DNA of 64,000 nt, from the NCBI RefSeq assembly GCF_023243045.1, contig NZ_JALKFX010000007.1:1-64000 (forward strand), read 5' to 3'. Positions 9,937 through 18,062 of the stretch are shown piece by piece. Each line of letters starts with the position of its first letter. The first letter of the stretch is position 1. This DNA comes from Frankia sp. AgB32. GTDB taxonomy: Bacteria; Actinomycetota; Actinomycetes; Frankiales; Frankiaceae. Below the pieces are notes generated by a model. It was not told the DNA's origin. It made no database searches and saw only the letters and a list, made by a program, of their open reading frames with translations. Position numbers and translations under genes: made by a program.

Positions 9937-11637
9937 GTGCGGCTGCCAGACTTCCCCTGGGACCAGCTCGCTGCCTTCCGGGAGAAGGCACGCGCGCATC
10001 CCTACGGTCTGGTTGACCTCTCCGTCGGAACCCCGGTGGACTCCACGCCGGCCGTCGTGCAACAGGCGCTGGCCGGCGCCGCGGACGCGCCAGGTTATCC
10101 GCAGACCGTCGGCACACCGGATCTTCGAGAGGCGGCGGCGGGCTGGCTTGCCCGCCGCCTCGGCGTCCTCGTCGATCCGGGTGCCGTCCTGCCCGTGCTC
10201 GGTACCAAGGAACTGGTCGCCCAGTTGCCGGGGCAGCTCGGCCTCGAACCGGGCGACCGGGTCTGGGTGCCGACGCCGGCGTACCCGACCTACGAGGTCG
10301 GGGCGCTGCTCGCCCGCTGCGAACCCGTGGTCGGGCCCGCCGAGGGCGTGACCATGGTCTGGCTGAACTCCCCGGGCAATCCGACGGGCCGGGTCATGAC
10401 GGTCGAGGAGATGCGGGCCGTCGTCGGCTGGGCCCGCGAGCGGGGTGTGATCGTCGCCAGCGACGAGTGCTACATCGAGCTGGGCTGGGAGGCCCGGCCC
10501 GTCTCCGTGCTGCACCCCGACGTGTGCGGGGGCTCGCACGAAGGCCTGCTCGCGGTGCACTCCCTGTCGAAACGGTCCAACCTCGCTGGTTACCGGGCCG
10601 GCTTCGTCACGGGCGACCCGCATCTCGTCGCGGGGCTGCTCGCCGTCCGCAAGCACGCCGGGTTCATGATGCCGACCCCGGTGCAGGCGGCGATGACCGC
10701 CGCGTACGCCGATGACCTGCACGTCGCGGACCAGCGGGCCCGGTACGCGAACCGCCGCGCGGTGCTCGCCGCGGCGCTGTCGGTCGCCGGTTTCACCATC
10801 GATCACAGCGAGGCCGGCCTGTACCTGTGGGCGACGCGCGGCGAGGACGCCTGGGCGACGCTCGACGCCCTCGCCGGCGTCGGCGTCCTGGTCGCGCCCG
10901 GGACGTTCTACGGCGAGGCCGGCCGCCAGCACGTCCGGGTCGCCCTGACGGCGCCGGACTCGCAGGTGGCGACCGTTCCCGAGCGCATGACGATGATCCC
11001 GCCGGCCGCCGCGCCAAGCCACGCCGGCGCGCACCAGCTCGGTGCCGCCTCGGCCCAGCCCGCTGCTGGTGGCTACCCGCCGGGTCAGGGGCAGGGCGGG
11101 GGCGGGGGCGGGGGCGGCGGTTATCCCGCCGCGGCTCAGCAGCAGGCCGGCTACGGCCCCGCCGCCGGCTACCCGCACACGTCGCCGACGCCGGTGCCGT
11201 ACGAGCCCGCGCCCGGGTACGACACCCAGCGCGGTCAGGACCCGCGGCCCAGCCAGGAGCGAGACCCGCGGACGGCGTACGACGCCCGTCCGTCGGGTTA
11301 CGAGGCCCGGCCCGGCGCCTACGAAATGCGCCCCGCCGGCTACGAGAACCGACCGGACGCCTACGACACCCGCCCGAACGGATACGAGACCGGGCCAGGC
11401 GGATACGAAAGCGGCCCGGCGAGCGGTTACGGCGCCCAGCCCGGCAGCGGATACGAGGGCCAGTCAGGCGACTACGAACAGGCGTCGCGTTACCACGCCC
11501 TGCGTCGCCGTCCGGGGCAGGCGAAGCCCGGCCCCGGCGGTTACGGCGCCGACCCGGCGGACCGCTATGACCGCCCCCCCGCCCGATCCGACGAGGACGC
11601 CGCCGGTACCTGGCGCGGTGAGCCCGACATTCGCTGA
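9937..11637 (+). CDS. dapC: N-succinyldiaminopimelate aminotransferase with long disordered tail
   Basis: Residues about 1-350 are a fold-type-I aminotransferase of the actinobacterial DapC family, which makes N-succinyl-diaminopimelate for lysine and peptidoglycan. It starts with RLPDFPWDQL and shows PTPAYPTYEVGALLA, NSPGNPTGRV, ASDECYIELGWE and SLSKRSNLAGYRAGF with the PLP lysine. The family normally ends near residue 360, but this one continues for about 200 residues of Gly/Pro/Tyr/Arg-rich repeats (YEARPGAYEMRP-type units) with no predicted fold. The GTG at 9937 was chosen because homologues begin at RLPDFPW; it lies 60 bases after fdxA. Confidence 0.9.
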   Translation: MRLPDFPWDQLAAFREKARAHPYGLVDLSVGTPVDSTPAVVQQALAGAADAPGYPQTVGTPDLREAAAGWLARRLGVLVDPGAVLPVLGTKELVAQLPGQLGLEPGDRVWVPTPAYPTYEVGALLARCEPVVGPAEGVTMVWLNSPGNPTGRVMTVEEMRAVVGWARERGVIVASDECYIELGWEARPVSVLHPDVCGGSHEGLLAVHSLSKRSNLAGYRAGFVTGDPHLVAGLLAVRKHAGFMMPTPVQAAMTAAYADDLHVADQRARYANRRAVLAAALSVAGFTIDHSEAGLYLWATRGEDAWATLDALAGVGVLVAPGTFYGEAGRQHVRVALTAPDSQVATVPERMTMIPPAAAPSHAGAHQLGAASAQPAAGGYPPGQGQGGGGGGGGGYPAAAQQQAGYGPAAGYPHTSPTPVPYEPAPGYDTQRGQDPRPSQERDPRTAYDARPSGYEARPGAYEMRPAGYENRPDAYDTRPNGYETGPGGYESGPASGYGAQPGSGYEGQSGDYEQASRYHALRRRPGQAKPGPGGYGADPADRYDRPPARSDEDAAGTWRGEPDIR

Positions 11638-11643
11638 GCCGGC

Positions 11644-11678
11644 GCCGCGCGCCGGCCGGGATCCGGCCCGCGCGCGGC
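11644..11678 (+). terminator. Hairpin between dapC and dapD
   Basis: GCCGCGCGC and GCGCGCGGC (9 base pairs) enclose a further GGCC-rich stem just after the dapC stop. It probably ends or attenuates dapC transcription before the dapD promoter. Confidence 0.5.
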
Positions 11679-11711
11679 GGCCAGCCGTGGCCCGCCGGCC
11701 CCGCCACCTCA

Positions 11712-11717
11712 TAGGGT
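11712..11717 (+). promoter_or_regulatory. -10 element of dapD (leaderless)
   Basis: TAGGGT sits 7 bases before the GTG at 11725 with no ribosome-binding site. The octamer CATAGGGT is identical to those before mshB and dapE. Confidence 0.6.
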
Positions 11718-11724
11718 CGGGCCT

Positions 11725-12567
11725 GTGAGCGCCTCCAACACCGCCATCGACTCCCCGATCGACCCCGTCATCGACGAGCTGTGGGAACGCCGGGCCGACC
11801 TGAGCCCCGAGAACGTCGACGCCCGCAAGACCATCGTGGCCGCCGTCGACGCCATCGACGCCGGCGACGCCCGGGTCGCGACCGTCACCGCGGACGGCTC
11901 CGTCGCCGTCGACGAGCGGGCCAAGCGGGCCATCCTGCTGTCGTTCAAGGTCCTGCCCATGGTCGAGTCGTCCGCCGGGGACTTCCACTTCCACGACCGG
12001 GTGCCGCTGAAGACCCGCTTCGACGGCGTCCGGGTGGTGCCGGGGGCCATCGTCCGCTGGGGCGCGCACATCGAGCCCGGCGCGATCCTCATGCCGAGTT
12101 ACACCAACATCGGCGGCTACGTCGGCACCGGCACCCTCGTCGACACCTGGGCGACGGTCGGCTCCTGCGCTCAGGTCGGCCGCAACGTGCACCTGTCCGG
12201 CGGGGTCGGCCTCGGCGGGGTGCTCGAGCCGCCGAACGCGGTGCCCGTCGTCGTGGAGGACGACGCCTTCGTCGGCAGCCGCTGCATGGTCGTCGACGGA
12301 GCCAGGGTGCGCCGCGGCGCGAAGCTCGGCGCCGGGGCGATCCTCACCGCCTCCACCCACGTCTTCGACGCGACCACCGGCGAGGAGTACCCGCGCGGCG
12401 AGATCCCCGCGCGGGCGGTCGCCGTCGGTTCGACCCGGGTCCGCTCGTTCCCCGCCGGCGACTTCGGGATGCCGTGCATCCTCGTCCTGCGCACCCTCGC
12501 CGAGGGGGAGATCCACGACAAGCTCGCCCTGAACGACGTCCTGCGCGAGCACGGCGTCGCCGGCTGA
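11725..12567 (+). CDS. dapD: Tetrahydrodipicolinate N-succinyltransferase
   Basis: This 280-residue left-handed beta-helix acyltransferase adds a succinyl group from succinyl-CoA to tetrahydrodipicolinate, one step before DapC. The helical N-terminus (PVIDELWERRADL) and hexapeptide-repeat body (GAHIEPGAILMPSYTNIGGY, GTGTLVDTWATVGSCAQVG, NVHLSGGVGLGGVLEP) are clear. Size and sequence resemble the 270-280-residue proteobacterial class rather than the longer mycobacterial DapD. A leaderless GTG start is supported by the upstream hexamer. After the stop there are imperfect repeats of TTCGCCGGCAGGGTG at 12570-12612. Confidence 0.95.
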   Translation: MSASNTAIDSPIDPVIDELWERRADLSPENVDARKTIVAAVDAIDAGDARVATVTADGSVAVDERAKRAILLSFKVLPMVESSAGDFHFHDRVPLKTRFDGVRVVPGAIVRWGAHIEPGAILMPSYTNIGGYVGTGTLVDTWATVGSCAQVGRNVHLSGGVGLGGVLEPPNAVPVVVEDDAFVGSRCMVVDGARVRRGAKLGAGAILTASTHVFDATTGEEYPRGEIPARAVAVGSTRVRSFPAGDFGMPCILVLRTLAEGEIHDKLALNDVLREHGVAG

Positions 12568-12658
12568 GCGTTCGCCGGCAGGGTGTTCGCTGGCAGGGTG
12601 TTCGCCGGCCGGCATCTCCGGCTGGGTGTCGCCCGCTGAGCGCGGCCGGGGCGGGTCA

Positions 12659-12664
12659 TAGGGT
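12659..12664 (+). promoter_or_regulatory. -10 element of dapE (leaderless)
   Basis: TAGGGT, inside CATAGGGT, lies 6 bases before the ATG at 12671 with no Shine-Dalgarno sequence between. Confidence 0.6.
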
Positions 12665-12670
12665 GACGGC

Positions 12671-13741
12671 ATGGAGCTGGAGCTCACCGCCCCGGTCGGG
12701 GAACTCACCCGGTGCCTGGTGGACGTGCCTTCCGTCAGCGGCGACGAGGCCGCGCTCGCGGACGCGGTGCAGTACGCCCTCACCGGGATCCCCGGGCTGC
12801 GGGTCGACCGCGACGGCGACGCGGTCGTCGCCCGGACCTCGCTGGGCCTGCCGTCCCGGGTGGTGCTCGCCGGCCACCTCGACACCGTCCCGCTCGCCGA
12901 CAACCTGCCGGCGCGCCTCGACGGCGGCCGGCTCTACGGCTGCGGCACCTCCGACATGAAGGCCGGGGTGGCGATCGCCCTGCGGCTGGCCGCCACCCTC
13001 CCGCTGACCGACCCCGGCGCGCTGCGTCATGACATCACCTGGATCTGCTACGACAACGAGGAGGTCACCGCGGCCCGCAACGGCCTGCGGCGCCTCGCCG
13101 AGCGCCACCGCGAGTGGCTCGACGGCGACCTCGCGATCCTCATGGAGCCGACGGCCGGCGAGATCGAGGCCGGCTGCCAGGGCACGCTGCGCGTGGTCGT
13201 GACACTGTCCGGCACCCGGGCCCACTCGGCCCGCTCCTGGCTCGGCGACAACGCCATCCACAAGGCCGGCGAGGTCCTGCGCCGCCTCGCCGACTACCAG
13301 CCGCGCAGTGTCACGCTGGACGGCTGCACCTACCGCGAGGGCCTGTCCGCGGTCCGGGTCGAGGGCGGCGTCGCCGGCAACGTCATCCCCGACGAGTGCC
13401 GGGTCACGGTGAACTTCCGCTTCGCCCCGGACCGGACCGGCGACGGCGCGATCGCCCATGTCCGCGAGGTGCTGTCCGGCTACGACGTGGCGGTCACCGA
13501 CCTCGCTGGCGGCGCGCCCCCCGGTCTCGCCGCGCCCGCGGCCGCGGCGTTCGTCGCCGCCACGGGCCGTACCCCCGTGGCCAAGTACGGCTGGACGGAC
13601 GTCGCCCGCTTCGCCGAGCTCGGCATCCCGGCGCTGAACTACGGTCCGGGCGACCCGAACCTCGCCCACACCCGGGACGAGTACGTCGAACTCGCCGCGA
13701 TCGACGCGGGCGAGCGGCTGCTGCGTGACTACCTGAGCTAG
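12671..13741 (+). CDS. dapE: Succinyl-diaminopimelate desuccinylase
   Basis: This 356-residue M20-family zinc hydrolase removes succinate from N-succinyl-LL-diaminopimelate, following DapC in the same pathway. Metal and catalytic motifs are visible: AGHLDTVPL (His and nearby catalytic Asp, residues about 64-72), [18 protein letters not shown] (catalytic and metal Glu), [15 protein letters not shown], and the C-terminal [11 protein letters not shown] with the last metal His. The dimerisation domain lies in the middle ([20 protein letters not shown]). Length is normal. The upstream hexamer fixes the start. Confidence 0.95.
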   Translation: MELELTAPVGELTRCLVDVPSVSGDEAALADAVQYALTGIPGLRVDRDGDAVVARTSLGLPSRVVLAGHLDTVPLADNLPARLDGGRLYGCGTSDMKAGVAIALRLAATLPLTDPGALRHDITWICYDNEEVTAARNGLRRLAERHREWLDGDLAILMEPTAGEIEAGCQGTLRVVVTLSGTRAHSARSWLGDNAIHKAGEVLRRLADYQPRSVTLDGCTYREGLSAVRVEGGVAGNVIPDECRVTVNFRFAPDRTGDGAIAHVREVLSGYDVAVTDLAGGAPPGLAAPAAAAFVAATGRTPVAKYGWTDVARFAELGIPALNYGPGDPNLAHTRDEYVELAAIDAGERLLRDYLS

Positions 13742-14353
13742 CAGCTACCCTGAGTGATGATGGCTGACCTTCCGTCGACCCCTGCCTCGCTCGTCGCTGC
13801 ACGGTTCCGGAACCTGTCACCTGCCTATGGCAGGACCGTGGGGCATTTCGGGCTGTTGGTTGGCAGTAGGTCTTGGTGTGTGGGGGAAATTCAGGGTCTG
13901 GCCCGTCCTGACGCATCGGCCGGGATTCCTGTGCGAGGTCGGTGACCTGCATGGATGTCCTTCACTCCCGGCGATTCATCCCGCTACGTGGCGTCCGTCG
14001 CGTTTGGTGCTTGAGTCCTGCCGGATCGACCGTTGACGGAGTAAGTTTGGTCCGCGCGGATTTTTCCGTGAATTGGCCGAGCAGCGATTTTTGTCACGTC
14101 AACGATCCATCCTGTGATACCTCCGTAGATCTGCCAATGCCGGGACGTTAGAGTTGTCGTGTACATACAGTGCCGGCCGGACGAAGTCCGCCAGACCGGC
14201 GCGTCGTCGGGTCTGGGGGGGCTCGGTCGTTGGCCAGGTACATCGCCCATCCGCATCGTCGGGGCATCGGCCCTGCTTGGCGCCGTTGATGCCGCCCGGC
14301 CCGCACTCTGTCCTTGCCGCCTGGCGGGGTCGTGACCGTGGAGGGTCTGCCAG
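13742..14353. other. Intergenic region before the polysaccharide island
   Basis: No credible gene lies in these 612 bases. Base composition is less GC-rich than the surroundings, especially 14030-14160, which suggests a long regulatory leader for the glycosylphosphotransferase. It contains a GTGTACATACAG stretch at about 14159 but no clear operator or riboswitch. Confidence 0.5.
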
Positions 14354-16177
14354 ATGACGGACACTGTCTTCAGCCGCGGCAGGATCGACGCACATGATGA
14401 TCCGATGGCCCAGCCCGGACAGTCCAAATCCGAAAAAAAGCCCGTTATGCCCGATTCTGGTAGCCTGCTGGGCGCCTTCCAGCACCCGTTGACCGGGCCT
14501 GAGTCGCTGCCCGGCGAGCTCGACGAGGACGCCCTGGACCTGGTCCCTTCGGATCGCACCATTCCGATGCAGCGGATCCGCGTGCGCACCGCGGTCCTCG
14601 ACCCTGTCGACGCGCGGGCCGCCGCGGTCGCCGCCGAGGCCGAGGCCGCGAAGGATCATCGTCGGCCCTCGTCCACCGGGCGGCGGGCCGGCTCCACGCC
14701 GGAGCTCGACGGCGTCTCCTTCGACGGCTACCGGGCTCGCGTGCCGTGGGAGCGCAGGTACAGCTGGCTGTTGTTAGCTCTGGACACCGCCGCCTGCGTG
14801 GTCGCCGCCGGCGTGGCCTACCTGGTGCGGTTCGGTGGGCTGGTCAAGTTCGACCTGAAGCCCGTGTCGGTGACGCCATACCTGGTGATGTCCGTCGTGT
14901 TGCCGCTGGTCTGGGTGTTTTCCCTGTTCCTTGGCCGGTCCTACGAAAGCCGGTTCCTGGGCAACGGTTCGGAGGAGTTCCGCCGGATCCTCAACGCCGC
15001 CGCGCACCTCACCGCTGTCGTCGCCGTGGTGTCGTACGCGACGAAGGCCGAGCTTGCCCGTGCCTACGTCCTCATCGCCTTCCCGGCCGCCCTGGTGCTC
15101 ACGGTGCTCGGCCGTTTCGCCGCCCGCGGTTACCTGCACCGGATGCGCCGCAACGGCCGTGGTCTGCACCGGGTGCTCGTCGTCGGCGCCGGCGATTCCG
15201 CGGCGTCCCTGGTCCGGCTGGCCCGGCGCGACCCGTCGGCCGGCTGGTCGGTCGTCGGCGTGGTGCTCGACCGTTCGCCCGGTCGGCACAGTCATGACTA
15301 CTCCGACCGCGGCGGCTTCGACCTGCTGGGCGTGCCGATCGTCGGGACCTCCGAAAGCCTGCACACCGCCATCCGCGCGACCCACGCCACCACCGTCGCC
15401 ATCAGTCCGCAGATGGACGGCGAGACGCTGCGCCGGGTGCTGTGGATGCTCGAGGGCAGCGACGTCGACGTGCTCGTCTCCTCCGCGCTCACCGACGTCA
15501 CCGGCCCGCGCATCTCGATTCGCCCGGTCGCCGGCCTGCCGCTGCTGCATATCGAGGAGCCGGAGCTCTCCGGTGCCCGCCGGGCGGTGAAGGGCCTGTT
15601 CGACCGCAGCGTCGCGCTGACGGTCCTGCTGCTGTGCTCACCGCTGTTCATCACCCTGGCGCTCGCCGTGCGGCTGACCAGCCGCGGGCCGGCGATCTTC
15701 CGTCAGGTCCGGGTGGGACTGGACGGCAAGCACTTCACGATGTTCAAGTTCCGCTCGATGTACATCGACGCGGAGGAGCGCAAGAAGGAACTGGAGTCCC
15801 TCAACGAACGTGGCGAGGGCCTGCTGTTCAAGATGCGCGATGACCCGCGGGTGACCAGGGTCGGCAAGATCCTGCGCAAGTGGTCGCTCGACGAGCTGCC
15901 GCAGCTGCTGAACATCGCCAACGGCACGATGTCGCTGGTGGGACCCCGTCCGCCGCTGCCTAGCGAGGTCGCCAAGTACGAGGACGAGGTCCACCGCCGG
16001 CTCATGGTCAAGCCCGGCCTCACCGGCCTGTGGCAGATCAGCGGCCGCTCGGATCTCGAGTGGGACGAGTCCGTCCGCCTCGACCTGCGCTATGTCCAGA
16101 ACTGGTCGCTTCCGTTGGATTTCTACATTCTGTGGCGCACCGTCTTCGCCGTGCTCCGCCGCGAGGGTGCGTACTGA
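14354..16177 (+). CDS. Polyprenyl glycosylphosphotransferase (WbaP/WcaJ-type)
   Basis: This 607-residue membrane enzyme starts polysaccharide synthesis by moving a sugar-1-phosphate from a nucleotide sugar to undecaprenyl phosphate. After a 130-residue cytosolic leader come four hydrophobic helices (residues about 135-260), a Rossmann-like CoA-binding_3 domain (RVLVVGAGDSAASLVRLARR), a re-entrant helix at residue about 420, and the catalytic bacterial sugar transferase domain: FKFRSMYIDAE, KIRRKWSLDELPQL-like KILRKWSLDELPQLLN, SLVGPRPPLPSE and KPGLTGLWQISGRSD. GGAGGG precedes the ATG. It stands apart from the operon that begins at 18063 but should supply its lipid-linked acceptor. Confidence 0.93.
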   Translation: MTDTVFSRGRIDAHDDPMAQPGQSKSEKKPVMPDSGSLLGAFQHPLTGPESLPGELDEDALDLVPSDRTIPMQRIRVRTAVLDPVDARAAAVAAEAEAAKDHRRPSSTGRRAGSTPELDGVSFDGYRARVPWERRYSWLLLALDTAACVVAAGVAYLVRFGGLVKFDLKPVSVTPYLVMSVVLPLVWVFSLFLGRSYESRFLGNGSEEFRRILNAAAHLTAVVAVVSYATKAELARAYVLIAFPAALVLTVLGRFAARGYLHRMRRNGRGLHRVLVVGAGDSAASLVRLARRDPSAGWSVVGVVLDRSPGRHSHDYSDRGGFDLLGVPIVGTSESLHTAIRATHATTVAISPQMDGETLRRVLWMLEGSDVDVLVSSALTDVTGPRISIRPVAGLPLLHIEEPELSGARRAVKGLFDRSVALTVLLLCSPLFITLALAVRLTSRGPAIFRQVRVGLDGKHFTMFKFRSMYIDAEERKKELESLNERGEGLLFKMRDDPRVTRVGKILRKWSLDELPQLLNIANGTMSLVGPRPPLPSEVAKYEDEVHRRLMVKPGLTGLWQISGRSDLEWDESVRLDLRYVQNWSLPLDFYILWRTVFAVLRREGAY

Positions 16178-18062
16178 GCACAATCATTGCCGCGTGCCGG
16201 CCACGGCGATGAGGACTTCCAGCGATATGTCCAGGCGGCCGTCGGAGCGCCTGGCTGCCTGGCTGCCTGGTGGTTCTCGGCGTCCACGGCCGCCTGGGAA
16301 CTCGGCGTGGTGCGACTTTCCGGGTAGCGCGCCGGTAAAACGGCGCGGAGGGGCAGTCATCTCCGCCCCGAGGTTGGTTTCCGCGCCTTTTGGCGAGCCA
16401 GGGCGCAGCGGCGGCCTGCCCGTCTCGCCTGAGAATCTGTGCCCGGGGTACGGGTAGCCGTCCCCTGGCCGCAAAAGTGGTTGGGGGGCGGGAACGTGCG
16501 GCGCTGTCCGCGTCCCGTGGTCTCTGCTGTGTCGCGTCCGCACCATGCGTACGTCGTCGGCGAAAGGGGCGGTCTTCTGGGCGCGTGGCGAAGACTGCCC
16601 GCACGTCCGTCAAGCTGCATTCATTGACAGTGGAAAGCAAACCCAGGTCGCACGGCGGGTGAACTCGTCAGATTCATCAACATCGCTGAAGGTCAAGCTG
16701 TTCGGCGGACTCCCATCGTATCGGCTCGGCCAATGGCCTGGCCTGGCCCGGGTAGGCGGCCCGAGGTGGCGGTCGGGCGGTATCTCGAGGTTTGCCTCGC
16801 TGTCACCGGGGAGTCAATCGACAATCTGGTGTGACCGCCTGGGTGGATCTGTTCATTGCGATTCGTGTCACCCATAGTAAATATGCTCCCACTCTCCAGC
16901 GATGACATCGTCCACGGTGGTGTCCGGGGCCTGGGTTCGCGGTCGGAGGTCTCGATGCGTGGTGGCCACCGGCGCCGGGAACGCCCGGGTTGGGGAACGT
17001 GTGGTCGGCGGTGACCGCTGCGACGGCGGCGAGTGTGCCGTCCAGGCCGCCCCGTCGGCCGGTGTGGCTGCCCGAGTCGCTGTCCGGTGGGTCCCGGGCG
17101 ACCGATCGTCGACACCGCCCCGGCGAGGCCGCTGTGGGCGCTGGCCCGGATCGGCTCGGACGGGCCCGGGCGCCGTTCTCAGGGGGAGACGGGAGCCTGC
17201 CGGGGTGGAGGCGGCGCCAGATAGAGCGCTGACGGGACGGCGCCTCGATCGACCGGCCTCGGCGCTGTGGTGGCGCGGGTGATCCTTGCGGTGCCGATGC
17301 GTGCGATCGAAGGGGTTTTCACCCTTGGCGGGGTGTACCTGGACGGGGACCCTTGGTCTGGGGCGTTTCGGAAACGAGCAAATAAACAAAATCTGTTCGA
17401 CATGGGAGCGGAGACTGCGGCGCAGCAGATTTCTGATCGGGTGTTGCGGAGTGCTGGATCTCGCGGCAGCCCGACCCCTGTCGGCCGATTCGCGCGCTGA
17501 CATGCACTTATGGCGGGTCTGACCACTCGTAACCCGCGGTGCTGCCTGTGTGGTGTTCTGCGAGCGGGACGGTGACGCGAGACACAATCGAGTCGTTCCG
17601 CACGGGCGCCGCGACGGAAGGTGAAATTCTCTGGCTCGTTGCAGGGTCGAAAGTTCGGTGTGGCCGGTCACGATCGAATTCTCGATGATCGGTGGAGGTC
17701 GTTGTGGCTACGGGGGTCGGCTGCCGCTGTCGGCATCGCCGCCCGCCGTTCCGCCGCGCTCCACGCTGATCCTTTATTAACATGGTTGGCATCTAGCTGG
17801 TACAAGGTGTGCTGAGTGTCACCGGAGTGGCGCATGCCTCCGTGCTACGCTTTGCGCCAAGACGGGGAATCTTGACGAATCTTCGCCAAGTCGAGGAATA
17901 TCTTCGCTGGCGGGGGCGAGGGGGAAGTCGCAGCCGAGAGGGATTTCGGCGCGCTCATTTTCTGCCAGCGGCGGCCGTTCCAGGCCTACGCCTCTACGCT
18001 GTCCGCGCGATCTCTGGCTGAGATACGGATCGCGAACCAATGTTTGTAATCGGGGTGAAGCG
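16178..18062. other. 1.9-kb non-coding stretch
   Basis: I find no credible gene here. Short ORFs in every frame are Arg/Pro/Ser-rich and lack the strong third-position G/C of real genes. There is an 8-base tandem repeat (GCCTGGCT, about three copies at 16249-16272) and AT-richer islands near 16620-16690, 17370-17410 and 17765-17790. TACGCT at 17846 may be part of a promoter for the 18063 operon. It may be a long regulatory region or decayed DNA. Confidence 0.5.

Noticed and set aside
16868-17671. A 267-residue minus-strand ORF in the 16.2-18.1 kb gap
   Set aside because: Composition is Arg/Pro/Ser/Thr-rich without coding bias or motifs, and nearby frames are open on all strands.
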